Assembly (NCBI GenBank): GCA_020746105.1
Contig: CM036623.1
Location: 1,922,001-1,986,000 of the forward strand
Length of the DNA: 64,000 nt
Direction of reading: 5' to 3'
Source: Trogon surrucura
Lineage: Eukaryota > Chordata > Aves > Trogoniformes > Trogonidae
The stretch's first letter is position 1, and each line of letters begins with the position of its first letter. Positions 22,641 through 64,000 of this stretch are shown here, one piece after another. A program made the position numbers and the translations under genes. The notes under the pieces were generated by a model. The model was not told where the DNA came from. It made no database searches and worked only from the letters and a program-made list of their open reading frames with translations.

Positions 22641-25600
22641 TGTGTTAGCCGGGCTGTGAGGACCGTGGGTTGTGGCCCCGGGGGATCCTGGTGGCTTCTC
22701 GGATGCCTCTGTTAGCTTGTAGCCTCTTGCCAGGTAGGGTGGGCGTACGTAGGGGTGTTGAATGGTGCCCAGCGCATTCCTGTGAGGCCAGAAAACAGAC
22801 GTTTGTTTGGAGAGATGAGTTGCGGGAATCTGGAATAGAGAATGTACTGAAGAAGGTGAGTGTTAATCCCCAGAGGGGTGTTCCTGAATGACTTAGAGAA
22901 CCCTGCAGTGTGGGTCATGTTATCCGCTTGCTCATATTTCACAGCTGAGGCAGTAACACCTCGTTGGTAGATTTCAAAAGCTGCTAATAAATCCAAAGAT
23001 GTTGGTTTGGATATGTGTTCTGTTACCCATACTTTCAGGGAAGGACCAGCCTGTAGACCCAGACCAGTTATCTCCAGATTGAAACCAGTAGCTTGACTGA
23101 AGAAGTCACCAGTGCTGTGACTGTTGCACTGCAATTTCTTCAGTACTATTCCCCAAGAAGTGAAGATGAAGAGTGTGCCGTGAGTCAGCTGGAAGGTTCC
23201 TGGTTTGAGAAGATGGGTCACAAGATGGGTCCCATTCCTTTAGCAGGAAAGGAAGCTGTGCTCAAGTTTTAATTTGTTACAAAAGCATACACCCCAGCCA
23301 GTGGTCACCACCCGCTGACCTGCTGCTTGGTTTTACGTGCGGCCGTTCAGCTTGTACACAAGTGACTGCCATCCTTCCTTTCTGCCAGGAAACCAGATCT
23401 GAAAGTCTCTGTGTGGATTTCAGTGTCTGTAATCCAAGATGTTTTTTGTTTTTTTCCCATGATGACAGATTTTTGGAGAAGTCCTGTATCTTTTCTGTTT
23501 GAATGTAGCCACGGCTTCTTTATCTCACACGGTGGTACAGGCCCAGCTTGAGTAGTAGAGCCATGCAGTTCTGGTCCTTTAGGAAGTGTCAGTTATAAAT
23601 TTGATTCATGAGTATGTGACTCAGAGCTCTCTAAAACATATCCCAGATATAGACTGTAGGTTGCAGGCCTTTAAGATTTATTACCAGGTCTTCATATGAC
23701 TTACTGTTGACTATAGTTTCATGTAACAGCAATCCCAAGATTGCAGCGTGCAAAAGACGTTCATCCTCAGGCAAAGCACCAGAGAAGGCAAATGTTCTTT
23801 ACGTTGGCCTTTAAGGCAGGAAGAGAGATGAGCTTTGAACACGTTTAGTCTTGCAGTTCATAAGAAGAAAATTACTACACCAGTGCTTTCCCCTAGAAAA
23901 GACTCCACCCTCAGTTCCAGAAAATGTTTCACAACACTTCTCTCTCAGGGATATCATCTCTGTTGGCAGAACAGGTTGCCGAGAGAAGTTGTGGGTGCCT
24001 CATCCCTGGCAGTCTTCAGTGCCAAGTTGGATGGGACTTTGAGCAACCTGGCCTAGTGGGAGGTGTCCTTGCCCGTGGCAGAGATTGGAACTAGGTGGTC
24101 TTTAAGGTCTCTTCCAACGCAAACCATCTATGATGCTATGATTCTATAGATGTTTGTATGATATGCTGTCATTGATGTAACTGACTGGTTTTGGTTGAGA
24201 TTTCTGCACCAAGTTTACAAGGGAGTACAATTTTCTAGCAGTTCTCAGTTTCAGGTCCCAGTTCTTTCAGATCATACTGTGAAAACTGATTTATCTTGTT
24301 ACACATATATTGGCCAGCCCAGTGAATAAACAGACTCCACCTAAGTAAAACTGCCTTGTTGCTGCAGCTTTAATACTATAATTAGCTGTGCAATATTACT
24401 TTCTCTAAAGCTGTGTTTGATTAATTGTAAGACCGGGGCTCTGTCTGGGTTGTGTTACAGAATAGTATGGTTCTTTCTGCTGCTATCTTCATCACACTGA
24501 TTGGCCTGATCATATACCTGCACTTCGTGAAAATTGACCAGGAATCCCTGTTGGTCATCGGCTCACTCGGCATTCAGGTGACTTCATCTTACGCTTCAGG
24601 GAAAGAGAGCACAACCTTCATTGAGATGGGGCGAGTGAAGGATGTGGTTATCAACGAAGCCATCCATATGGTAACCGTGGACAGTCTTTCTTCTTGTGTA
24701 TCTGCGGGCACACTCACATCCAATATGTTTTCATGAGCGTGATTTGCCGGAGCAATTACACACACCACCACCCGTAGCTTTACTAACACCAGGGGCTTGC
24801 TTTCAGATTTCTCTCTTTGTTCTCCTATCTGTTCTCTCGCCTTTAAGGAGAACTCAAGCCAAACAAACAATCTCAAAGAGCCAGATCTGTCCCTTAGATA
24901 AAGCCACTGGCACTGAGCTAGCAGGTTTAGTTCTTTGTGTTGTACTTTTCTTACAAATCCTGATGCCAAACTCCGTAAGTGGTCAAGACGGAGACAGACA
25001 ACACAAAAGATAATTTTTCCTATTGCTGGGGTTTTCTGCAAGGCTCCTGTAGAAAAGCAGATCTTACCCTTCTAGTGTGTGTCTGTTCTTCTCAGGCTAA
25101 AATTTAATAGAAAAAAAAAACCAAGTAAAATTATTTTTTTTAATTGCGTTAAGGAAGGAAAGCTACAGATAACTTTGTAGACTTGACTGTGGCCTGAGGT
25201 GATTGGCTTTTGGTCCAGTGAGTTGAAACAGATTCTCCAGGCACTTTGAGAGCATTTTTAAACTCGGATGATTTTGTCTGTTTGTCTTACAGCAAAAAGT
25301 TATCTACTACCTGTGCATCCTCCTCCAGGACCCTGGAGATCCTCAGGGAGTATCTGAGGTTGTGCCCCTCTTTCAGGTGAGCTTGACTGAACGGTGGAGG
25401 AATGCAGATCTGTGGTGTGTGTGCATGCGCCAGCATCTTTATTCCACTACAGGTGGCTGATGACAGTTGTCTTTCCGTGACGAGGCCTTCAGGGTGGGTG
25501 CTGTTAGAAGTCTTGCAGAGCTACGTGCCAGGGATTTTTTTTTTCATTTGCCCTCCATTCACAGAGCAGTGTAAATCTGAACCCAGCCAGGAGTTTGCGT

Positions 25601-27465
25601 GAACTGTAGGTCTTTCGCTCACGTAGGGTGCTGAGGACTCACACAGCTTTCTGTGTAGTCTTATGCTAAGCGTTGCCATCGTAACTATGGCACTGTGCTG
25701 CAGCTGATTTTTCTCTCGGCTCCATGTGCCAAAACCTCCTTGACATTAGAATAACTTCTCCTGTCTCACCCGTTGGCAAAGATCACAGTACAGGCTGTGA
25801 GCAATTTGCTTAATGTATAATAACTTGTTTGGTTTACTGTTACCCTGTGTCTTTCTGTGTGTACACGCCTAACAGAGCACTACCTGATCCTTGAGGGGTG
25901 GTAAACAGAACAGAGGTACCTCACGTCTTAGATTGCTGACGTTTATAGCCCTCTCTGTCCTTCTTAATTCACCTGGGGCTGGCAACTGTCATTTTGTAGT
26001 CCACATCTAGCAAGTTTTCAGCTGAATGCTTACAGGTATAAATAGACTATTCCACTGATACTTGCTGCTAGCTTAGTCCCACAATTGTAAAGATGTTTAC
26101 TAACAATAATATAAATGAAGTGTTTCACACATAGTCAAGGGTGGAAAAATGGATTTGCTGTAATGAATTCCAGAGGGCTGCAATCAGGAACCAGGTTTTA
26201 GTTATACGTGTTTATTTCCATCTTCAGAGGCTGCCTGGCATTTGTGTTGTTTGTTTTTTGACTAGTTCAACTCTGATCAGTTTTATTTTCATTGAAATAT
26301 CTTGGCGTTGGTAGAGTTCACTTCACCAGCAAAGGAGGTACAGAAGGAGCTGTGTCGGTTTGCAGTTCATTCCCTGTCAGTAATTCTCATTTTAACATGC
26401 AAGTTAGTTAGTTTCGAAGGAGCAATAATTAGTAACTTCATTGCATCTCCTTCATTGGGACTCAGCCTTTAAAAATACAATTTACTACATCACTGATCCC
26501 AGGAGCACTTCTGCACTAGATTGACCTGTTGTTCTCTTAAGCAACCCTTGGAAGGAGAGGCGTTTGATGGACTTTACACAGTAACGCTGTTTTGGGAGCT
26601 CAAAAGTCATGGGACCGTAGGGACTGTGGGACTGGGAAACTTTCACCTCCTTGCTGGTTTTTGTCTGGTCCAGGTTAGAAGTGATAGAAAATCATTATAC
26701 TTTGACCACCATTGGCTGTTCATTTGAAATGAGTTGATGTTTTCAGTTAACCTTCTGTTGTCCTTTTGTTGACAGTACTAGCAGATTCCCTGCTCTGAAG
26801 GTAGATTTTTCAGGGTGGAGGTCTTCTAGGTTGGTGGGTTGGCATATGGAAATCTGCTGTTTGGTAGGTCTCTGGAGGGATTATGGCCTAATAGATAGGA
26901 TAATGGGTAGAGAGGTGTGGATGTTCTTCTTTGCTCTCGCTGTGAGCTGAGAAAGGGGAGGATTTCTGATTTGGTGAGAGATTCAGGCTAACTGAAGAAT
27001 GGTGCTGCGTGCTTTGACCTGGCACCATTAGGGACTGGTTTGGCTTACAGAATGGCTTTATGGAATGGCTTTGCATTCCTATATCACCAGCTTAGATCAA
27101 ACAGCTCCTGGAATTTGATGGATCATTTCTAAATGAGCATGTAAAAGGGAAATCTATTCTCCACTGACTTAATGCAAGCAAGCTAATGAACTAGAGACAT
27201 CTTGCAGTTGCATTCCTTACATATGCATGCTTCTGAGAGTCAGCTCTTTCTTTCAGCTCTTCCTTTCTCTATCTGACAATCCCAGTAGTGGGAAGTTAAA
27301 ATTTTCTGGCTCTTTTACAGCCAGTTCAGAGCCTGATTCTCTGTTGTTTGACTTAAATTCTAGAGCTCCAAGCCACGTCTGGACTGCTTGATAGAAGTGT
27401 ACAAAAGTTGTCAAGAAATCCTGGAGCAGAGGAAGACAGCTCCACAATCAAGTGAAATAAAATAG
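22307..27465 (+). CDS. PIGH: PIGH, GPI-GlcNAc transferase subunit H (complete, four coding exons)
   Basis: PIG-H is a subunit of the ER complex (with PIG-A, -C, -P, -Q, -Y and DPM2) that adds GlcNAc to phosphatidylinositol, the first step of GPI-anchor synthesis. Coding exons are 22307-22483, 24461-24670, 25293-25376 and 27364-27465, all in phase 0, giving 190 residues (human about 188). Two hydrophobic segments (about 45-58 and 62-82, split by exon 1/2) form the expected membrane hairpin. The cytosolic part holds the conserved HFVKIDQESLL, SYASGKESTTFIEMG and KPRLDCLIE motifs. The N-terminal 25 residues are divergent from mammals. The start ATG has context ggcATGG. The gene is head to head with ARG2 and converges on PLEKHH1. 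Confidence 0.97.
22484..24460. other. PIGH: PIGH intron 1
   Basis: A 2-kb intron. It contains a CR1 tail at 23961-24148 and an unexplained 169-codon frame on the minus strand at 22712-23221. No other feature recognised. Confidence 0.7.
23961..24148 (+). mobile_element. CR1 LINE 3' end
   Basis: A CR1 3' end reading ACAGGTTGCC, GATGGGACTTTGAGCAACC, GGTCTCTTCCAACGC and ending in the ATTCTATAG tail. It is sense relative to PIGH and lies in intron 1. Strongly 5'-truncated. Confidence 0.93.
24461..24670 (+). CDS. PIGH: PIGH coding exon 2
   Basis: Encodes residues 60-129: second membrane segment (LSAAIFITLIGLIIYL), then HFVKIDQESLL, SYASGKESTTFIEMG and VVINEAIHM. The acceptor is gttacag and the donor gtaacc. 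This is the best conserved part of the protein. Confidence 0.97.
24671..25292. other. PIGH: PIGH intron 2
   Basis: A 622-bp intron with no recognised feature; a minus-strand open frame overlapping exon 2 is a shadow. Confidence 0.7.
25293..25376 (+). CDS. PIGH: PIGH coding exon 3
   Basis: Encodes residues 130-157, QKVIYYLCILLQDP to EVVPLFQ. The acceptor is cttacag and the donor gtgagc. Confidence 0.96.
25377..27363. other. PIGH: PIGH intron 3
   Basis: A 2-kb intron of mostly unique sequence. The only local oddity seen is an imperfect repeat of GAATGGCTTTATG near 27050-27075. No gene or clear transposon. Confidence 0.6.
27364..27465 (+). CDS. PIGH: PIGH coding exon 4 and stop
   Basis: Encodes residues 158-190, SSKPRLDCLIEVYKS to PQSSEIK, then TAG at 27463-27465. 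The acceptor is ttctag. The extreme C-terminus differs from mammals, which is normal for this tail. Confidence 0.95.
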   Translation, partial: SSKPRLDCLIEVYKSCQEILEQRKTAPQSSEIK

Positions 27466-27970
27466 TTAAAAAAAAAAAAATAAAATCAAGGCAGCAAACT
27501 TGCAGCAGGACTCAAGAGAAATGCATAGAAAAGCAAGCAAAACTGGCCTATGGCTTTTTAAATTAGATGACGTTAGCCCTAACGGTGATGTTAGAGCTAA
27601 AGACTCACACGGACTCAACTGAGTTCTTACAGATGTCAACTCAAGCACAGAAGTGAACCTCAAAATCCTCTGCTATGAAGACAGGTGGGCAGAAATTTTA
27701 GACCCAGACAGGTTTTTATTTGCCCCTCTAGCAAAGAATTATGGGCAAGTAGGGCAAAGGGAGGCAAGAACATGCATCGGGTATTTACACTTTTGCAGGT
27801 CTGAAAACTATGATAAGCTCATAACATAACCTTGGCTGGACTGCCAAAAAATATGTGCTTTTTGTTTCCATTTTCTTTTCTGTTTGAAAAAAAAAAATCA
27901 TATACCACTCTAAATGCCAAAACTGATGTGTGGGCTGGTGTGGTCACTTTGTGATCCATAGAATTTCAGA

Positions 27971-27976
27971 AATAAA
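27971..27976 (+). terminator. PIGH: Candidate PIGH poly(A) signal
   Basis: AATAAA about 500 bp after the PIGH stop, followed by a short GT-rich stretch near 28000. Other candidates are AATAAA at 27479 (14 bases after the stop, inside an A-run) and at 28558. Choice between them needs transcript ends. Confidence 0.45.
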
Positions 27977-28039
27977 GTAACAGAAAATTGAAATACACTG
28001 TTGCGTTCAGTTACCTTCAATGAAAAATAAAAAACATGG

Positions 28040-28470
28040 GAGAGCAGACTTCGACCTCTTCAGGGATCTGCTTGAAAGAGTCCCATGGGATGGGGCCCTA
28101 GAGGGAGGAGGAGTCCAAGAAAGCTGACTGATAGTCAAGGATCACCTCCTCTAAGCTCCAGAACAGTCCATCCCAGTGAGCAGGCAGTCAGGCAGAAGTG
28201 CCAGGAAGCCTGCACAGATGAACAAGTCACTCCTGGCAAAACTGGAACACAGAAAGGGAGTGGACAGAAGGTGGAAGCAGGGACGGGTAACCAACAGCAA
28301 TACTGTTGGAGATGCAGTTAGGAAAGCCAGAGCCCACCTGGAGCTGAATCTGTTGGGCACTGTCAAAGGCAACAAGAAGGGCTTCCATAAGGACCCAAGT
28401 AGCCGAAGGAAGACGGAAAACATGGACCCACTGCCGAATGTGGTAGGGGCATGGTGACACCAGGACATGG
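28040..28470 (+). mobile_element. Decayed CR1 LINE ORF2 fragment
   Basis: Translation in one plus frame gives CR1 ORF2-like sequence between endonuclease and reverse transcriptase: ADFDLFRDLLERVPWD, RKPAQMNKSLLAKLEH, AVRKARAHLELNL and VKGNKKGFHKD. In-frame stops replace expected residues (for example a TGA in QES-stop-LIVKDHLL), so it is a dead copy. It lacks both ends. It lies 575 bp downstream of the PIGH stop, within or just past the 3'UTR. Confidence 0.88.
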
Positions 28471-28557
28471 AAATAACGTGGCATTAAAAGGGCCACATCA
28501 ATCGCTCTGAGAATATGAGGACAATGTGTTGTTGAAAATAATGGTAATGACCATGTG

Positions 28558-28563
28558 AATAAA
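28558..28563 (+). terminator. PIGH: Alternative downstream poly(A) signal for PIGH
   Basis: AATAAA followed by TTTTATTG and TGTGCTCTTGGG. If used, the PIGH 3'UTR would contain the CR1 ORF2 relic. Confidence 0.3.
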
Positions 28564-28599
28564 GTTTTATTGATCTGTGCTCTTGGGACTAACTTAAGG

Positions 28600-29690
28600 T
28601 TGGGAAATTCTTTGTTGATGAGCTGGAAGTTACTGTAACTTTTAACTGGTATTTTTCTGTCTTTTTTTTTTTTCTATGCTTCCTTAGTAATATAACCAAG
28701 ACAACTGAAATGTCAAAACAAGAGCTAAAGCTGCAAGTTGGTCATGCTTAATTTGGATGTTAAAATCCTGTACTATGCTTGTCTACATAAGCTGTAATTA
28801 AAACATGGCAATATACAATGTCAAGCAATATGGTAGAGATAAGGTGATTTTTTTTCTTTTCACAGTGCCACAAAGTTTGAAGGACACATGCTAGTTCATG
28901 TCACAGAAAGTATTCTAGTTGTCCAAAAAAGGCAGCAACTTGGGGATGGACCACTAGCTTTTGGGTATCATCTTGGGTCACTGTTGTATTTCTCATAAAT
29001 ACTTTAAATGGTGGGGTTGGCCAGGTTTTTAATTCCAGTGCTGCCCTCATGTAAGTTTGTAGGTCTCTCTGAAGTTGGCAGAGCTGCACCCTGATGCAGA
29101 CCAAACCTGTGTTTGGTTTCAAGTCCAGGCACAACTAGGAGGGCGGATGTTTGGGCAGAAATTGGCCATTAAGAACAACATCAGGTCCTGGGAGTGTGAC
29201 TGCATAAATGACCACAGTGGAGGTCCTCTAACCAAGGATCATGTGCTGTACTTGAGTTGCAGATGGCTCGGGGCGTGGCTTGGCCAAGTTGTGTTTCTTC
29301 ATGGGGAGGAGAAGTGGTCAAGGCCGTTGAGGGAAACTGTAGCAGGAGGAAGATTCACTGAGCTGTGGGAAGAGCAGGTCAGAAAATAAATTACATCTCA
29401 GCAGAGCAAACAGTCTCGGGCTTAAGAGGGTGCTGGGAACAGAGACTATGCTGTAAAAATCCCATGAAGCCCTGAGAATGTGCACTGAAGAAACGACCAA
29501 GTGGCTGTGGTGCAGGAGGAAGTCTGGAAGATTGTTTTAGCCATCTTCTGAAGAAGTGAACATCCTGCGCCCGTGGGAGCGCACTTCAGTCATCCACTAC
29601 AGTTGGTAGAAGATCAGCAGACACAGAAAAGGAATGAGACTAGGGCAGGCTTGCACCAGGTATGTGCCTCGATATAAACCACAATCTTTG
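28600..29690. other. Gap between converging PIGH and PLEKHH1 ends
   Basis: Unique sequence. A 104-codon plus frame (29075-29389) and a 77-codon minus frame (28901-29134) overlap at their ends, but neither resembles a protein I know. No repeat family recognised. Confidence 0.5.
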
Positions 29691-29696
29691 TCCATT

Positions 29697-29779
29697 TTTA
29701 TTTACGTCAAGACTATTTTGGCTTTTTAAAGTTTCATCTGGGAATAATACAGTTTAATTCATCGTAACTGCATTTTATT
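29697..29779 (-). terminator. PLEKHH1: Candidate distal poly(A) signals of PLEKHH1
   Basis: Two AATAAA hexamers on the minus strand (TTTATT at 29697-29702 and 29774-29779), about 3.2 kb past the PLEKHH1 stop. A further one is at 30715-30720. Position alone cannot decide which is used. Confidence 0.35.
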
Positions 29780-32460
29780 AAGAACAGAAATCTCACAGTA
29801 TCTCCCAGACAGTCTTTTACATACACACAGCAGTTAGAAAAACAAAGGCTTTTGTCATCTCATTCTGTGCTGCAGCAATAGTCATCACCAAAAGCATTGA
29901 TTAAAATAAAAATTGTTTACCAAAGAATCATACAAAATAGGTATCTACACGGGGTTGGTTGGTTGCTTGAAGTCAGGTAAGCTATAAATAGGAGGTATAT
30001 GTGCATCCATCAGAGTGGGGTGGTCCCTGAAATACTCAAGTATTGGTGAATATTTATAAGAAATAAGGAAGGAAAAAAAAAGTTCTATACGCCATGCTTC
30101 TCAATTTAAAGTGCAATTATGGCAGAAAATAATGAGCTTCGGGACAGCTCTTGCTGATTCAACATTTCTGCTTCTTTTTTTGGCCTGGTTCAAGTCTCTA
30201 AGGACATGAGTGTTGGCACTGAGAGACTGGCGAGTTTTATGCCTCGAGCATCCCCAGCACTGACGACAGCTCATTTTACTTTGAAGCACCTTTGTTGCTG
30301 GTGGGATACAAGACACGGGCTGCCAGACAAACCTCTGGATACAGGAGGAATTGCTAGGCACAGGCGATAGAGCGAGGAGGAATAATGCTCTCTGTATTCA
30401 AACTGAAGAGCTATACTAAGATCACTCTGTGTGTGTCTGACAACAGAAGAAATACATACTACAAACCACTCTATACAGTCACTTAAAAGTATCCAAGGAA
30501 AAAAAAAAGATTACATACCTTCTCAAAATTGCTTTTGGCTCAGAAAGCTTCTACCCTTTCTGTAACTTCAAGGGATGGTCCTTGAATTCATAATAAGTGG
30601 GTACATCACAGTATGTGCAAATCAGATCTCTGTTCATACAATCTTTTCCTGTCTTACGTCTGCCATAAGGTTTCCCCAATGGGCTGCTTTCATGGAGTTT
30701 TTTTGTTTTAAAATTTTATTTTTATGTTACAAAAGATGCTGGTAAGGGATTGCTTAGGATGATTTTTGTCTGTCCCATGCTCTTCTCTTTTAATTTGTGC
30801 CTTTGCACCCACCATAAGAGTGAAACAAAAACTTCTTAGAGTATCAGCTCCACTGTGTGCCTTAGCTGGATGTTTCAAGGTTGGTGGCAGGTACTAGGGA
30901 GTAGAAACACTGGTACGGTTGGTTTGTTCATTTGCAAATAGCTCTGGTTTGCTATTGCTGAATTCTTTGTAATGGTTGGATTCACATCATTTTAGTTTGG
31001 GAAAGTTGCCCATGAATTCGTAATTATTATGAAGTTACGCATGGTACGTCTGAAAGCGCAGTTATTTTCCCTTAGTTTTTCTAGAATGCTCATCAAAATA
31101 GCTGAACTCAAGGCAGGGAGATTTAGATTTTTCACTAATAGTTGCTATTTTCATTTGTTTAAAATCCATTAACCTTCTCAAGCATAATTAAGTCACTTTG
31201 AAACAGATTTAAAAGAAAACATGGTTTAGCAAAGTCAGAAGAGCAATACTTGAGTACGTATTTGCCGACTACCTCCTCCTTGCTGTGGTGGCATGAAGGA
31301 GGCAGGAGTCTGAAAGGAGCAGCTTCTGTCAAATCAGAATGACAGAGCCCGTTTGGGAAAATCTGTTCCAGTTGCTAAATGCAGGGAAAAAAAATTTGCT
31401 TGCCTTGTCTTCCTTTGTCTGAGAATATGTGCAGTTTCAAACTCATCCTGAAACATCTACAAACAGTGATTAACAGAAAGAGTCTTTGAAAGTGCTTGTT
31501 TGACAGTGGAGCACGTGACACACTCAGCCCTGCAGCAGAGAGCTTGTATTCATCTATTGCATAGGGCAGCATCGACTCCTCAAATGCACCAGAATCCTGT
31601 AGGAGCGAGGGCATCATCTGACACCGCTCCAGTCCCGAGTCCTCAACTTGCAAAGACACTAGGCTTCTACCTTTATGTGAAGTTAAAAATATTCTTAAGT
31701 ACCACTGAACCCTTATTCTATGCTTCTTTTTTTCAGGTCTGAAGTGACCCTTGACTTGCATCAGAATTATTCTTGTCAGTTTAGTTCCTCTTTCTTCTCA
31801 ACAGCATCTTCTTTATTTTGTTTCTGAAGCAAGGACTTACAGTTTGTCTTTCAATTTTAGCATCTGTTTCAGTGAGAAGTCATTACAGCTCTAGGGAAAA
31901 TTAAATCGTCCTCTTGTCTGTGTTAAGCAGTTGCATAAAACTATCTTAACAGTTGTTTTGGGAGCAGCGACATTGAATTTAAACACAGGTCAACACTTTC
32001 ATATGATGGCTATTCACAACCAGAGCACATAGCTGAAGTTACATCTAAACTACTTGATCAGACTATGTCGTGTCAATCTTTACACTCTGGTAACAGCCTT
32101 TTCGGTGTATACCTGGTTTATGGTGCAGTGCTGTGCCGCACCTAAGACAGATGGTAGTCAGCAGGATGCATCCTTGTACAGGGTTCGTGCTACAGTAGCC
32201 ATTAGCACCTGGTTTTACGTTCCAGAGAACTGTGTGCTCAACCTACTGCAGTCAGATTCGAGCCTATACACACACCACTCAAATCTGCCTTGCAGAGGTT
32301 GCAGTCGAATTCAGATGAAAAGCGAGCAAGTCAGGGATTGTTGAAAACAGAGGATTATTGGAAACAATATAGTAACTGCAAGGTGCTATGATGACAAAAA
32401 GAGGTCACTAGGAGTTTTAAGAGCTGGACTGAAATTCCAGCAGTGATCTGAAGGCAGGTA

Positions 32461-32523
32461 CAGAGCTGAAAATGGAAGGGATCCCTGCCCGGAATGGGCA
32501 GAGCTGAAAATGGAAGGGATCCC
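32461..32523 (+). repeat. 25-bp perfect direct repeat
   Basis: A 25-base unit beginning CAGAGCTGAAAATGG and ending GGGATCCC occurs at 32461-32485 and 32499-32523, separated by 13 bases, immediately before a CR1 tail. Confidence 0.92.
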
Positions 32524-32526
32524 AGG

Positions 32527-32605
32527 CGTCCCTGCCCACGACAGGGAAGTTGGACTAGATGATCTCTAAGGTCCCTTCCAGCCTAGGCCATTCTATGATT
32601 CTATG
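32527..32605 (+). mobile_element. CR1 LINE 3' tail
   Basis: AGTTGGACTAGATGATCTC, GGTCCCTTCCAGCC and the ATTCTATGATTCTATG tail, a standard CR1 3' end. It is antisense to PLEKHH1, probably in its 3'UTR. The 5' boundary is uncertain. Confidence 0.93.
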
Positions 32606-33003
32606 AAAACATATGAGCTTGTAAACAAAGCAGTAAGATGTGGAGAAGAATGGAGAAGAAGAATGGGTGCAAGGGAAGAGCGGATATAATGGGAGTGGAG
32701 TGCTGTGCAGGCACACGACCTGAGGCACAGTATTTTGGATGGAGTGTGGCTTGGAAAGAAAACTCCTGCACAGTCCCCAAGGTGAAAAAATATTTTTAAG
32801 AGAAAGGACACTGCCTCCACCCACCCTAAGGAACTTTGTCTATTACGGAAAAATAATCAGAACCTGCATTAAAATAAAGTTTGTAACCAGCAAAATCATA
32901 GCAGTCTGCAATTAAGTACAGAGCAGTGCAAAAACAAAACGTGGGAAAAGAAAGAAAAAAAAAAAAAAGAGCCCAAATTCCCAAAGTCATTTGGAATGAG
33001 CCC

Positions 33004-64000
<30,997 letters not shown>

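Larger units (their letters stand above)
29780..33003 (-). other. PLEKHH1: Presumed PLEKHH1 3'UTR and flank
   Basis: About 3.2 kb after the PLEKHH1 stop with no recognised coding exon. It contains a CR1 tail at 32527-32605 and a 25-bp direct repeat at 32461-32523. An 86-codon minus frame at 30101-30361 is unsupported. The extent as UTR is an inference from poly(A) signals. Confidence 0.45.

Noticed and set aside
24589..25041. 150-codon minus frame over PIGH exon 2
   Set aside because: Overlaps conserved PIGH coding sequence on the other strand; no family resemblance.

Overview
The window looks like chromosomal DNA of a vertebrate, most probably a bird. It carries intron-split vertebrate genes with GT/AG junctions, two CpG islands, no bacterial-style operons, and several CR1 LINE 3' ends finishing in the avian-type ATTCTATG or ATTCTGTG tail. 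A crocodilian or turtle is less likely but not excluded. All exon calls below were made by hand-translating both strands and checking splice sites, reading phase and exon length.

Three genes occupy the window in the order ARG2 - PIGH - PLEKHH1, the same neighbourhood as human 14q24. (1) ARG2 (mitochondrial arginase) is on the minus strand: coding exons 1-6 at 20,047 down to 368, with the last exons beyond the left edge. Exons 1 and 2 sit 131 bp apart inside a CpG island, then a 13.2-kb intron leads to exon 3. (2) PIGH (subunit of the GPI-anchor GlcNAc transferase) is complete on the plus strand: four coding exons, 22,307-27,465, 190 codons, starting in its own CpG island. ARG2 and PIGH are head to head, with start codons 2.26 kb apart. 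(3) PLEKHH1 is on the minus strand: 25 coding exons from 61,670 to the stop at 33,004, or 1,333 residues of coiled coil, Ser-rich linker, PH, PH, MyTH4 and FERM. Only the 5' exons for the start of the coiled coil are missing, beyond the right edge. PIGH and PLEKHH1 converge tail to tail with 5.5 kb between stop codons.

The three proteins have unrelated jobs: arginine breakdown in mitochondria, GPI-anchor synthesis in the ER, and a cytoskeletal/membrane adaptor. The arrangement is conserved synteny, not a functional cluster.

The rest is intron and intergenic DNA with CR1 remnants (one on the minus strand beside the ARG2 island, four tails and one decayed ORF2 segment on the plus strand), short tandem repeats, a 32-bp near-perfect palindrome, purine/pyrimidine tracts and G-quadruplex-prone C/G runs. 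I saw no tRNA, rRNA, CRISPR or intact mobile element and no convincing unknown biological system. The most useful leads are two conserved short linear motifs in the PLEKHH1 linker, a very weak splice donor in its second PH domain, a possible polyadenylated retrocopy in a PLEKHH1 intron, and the structure-prone ARG2 promoter region.
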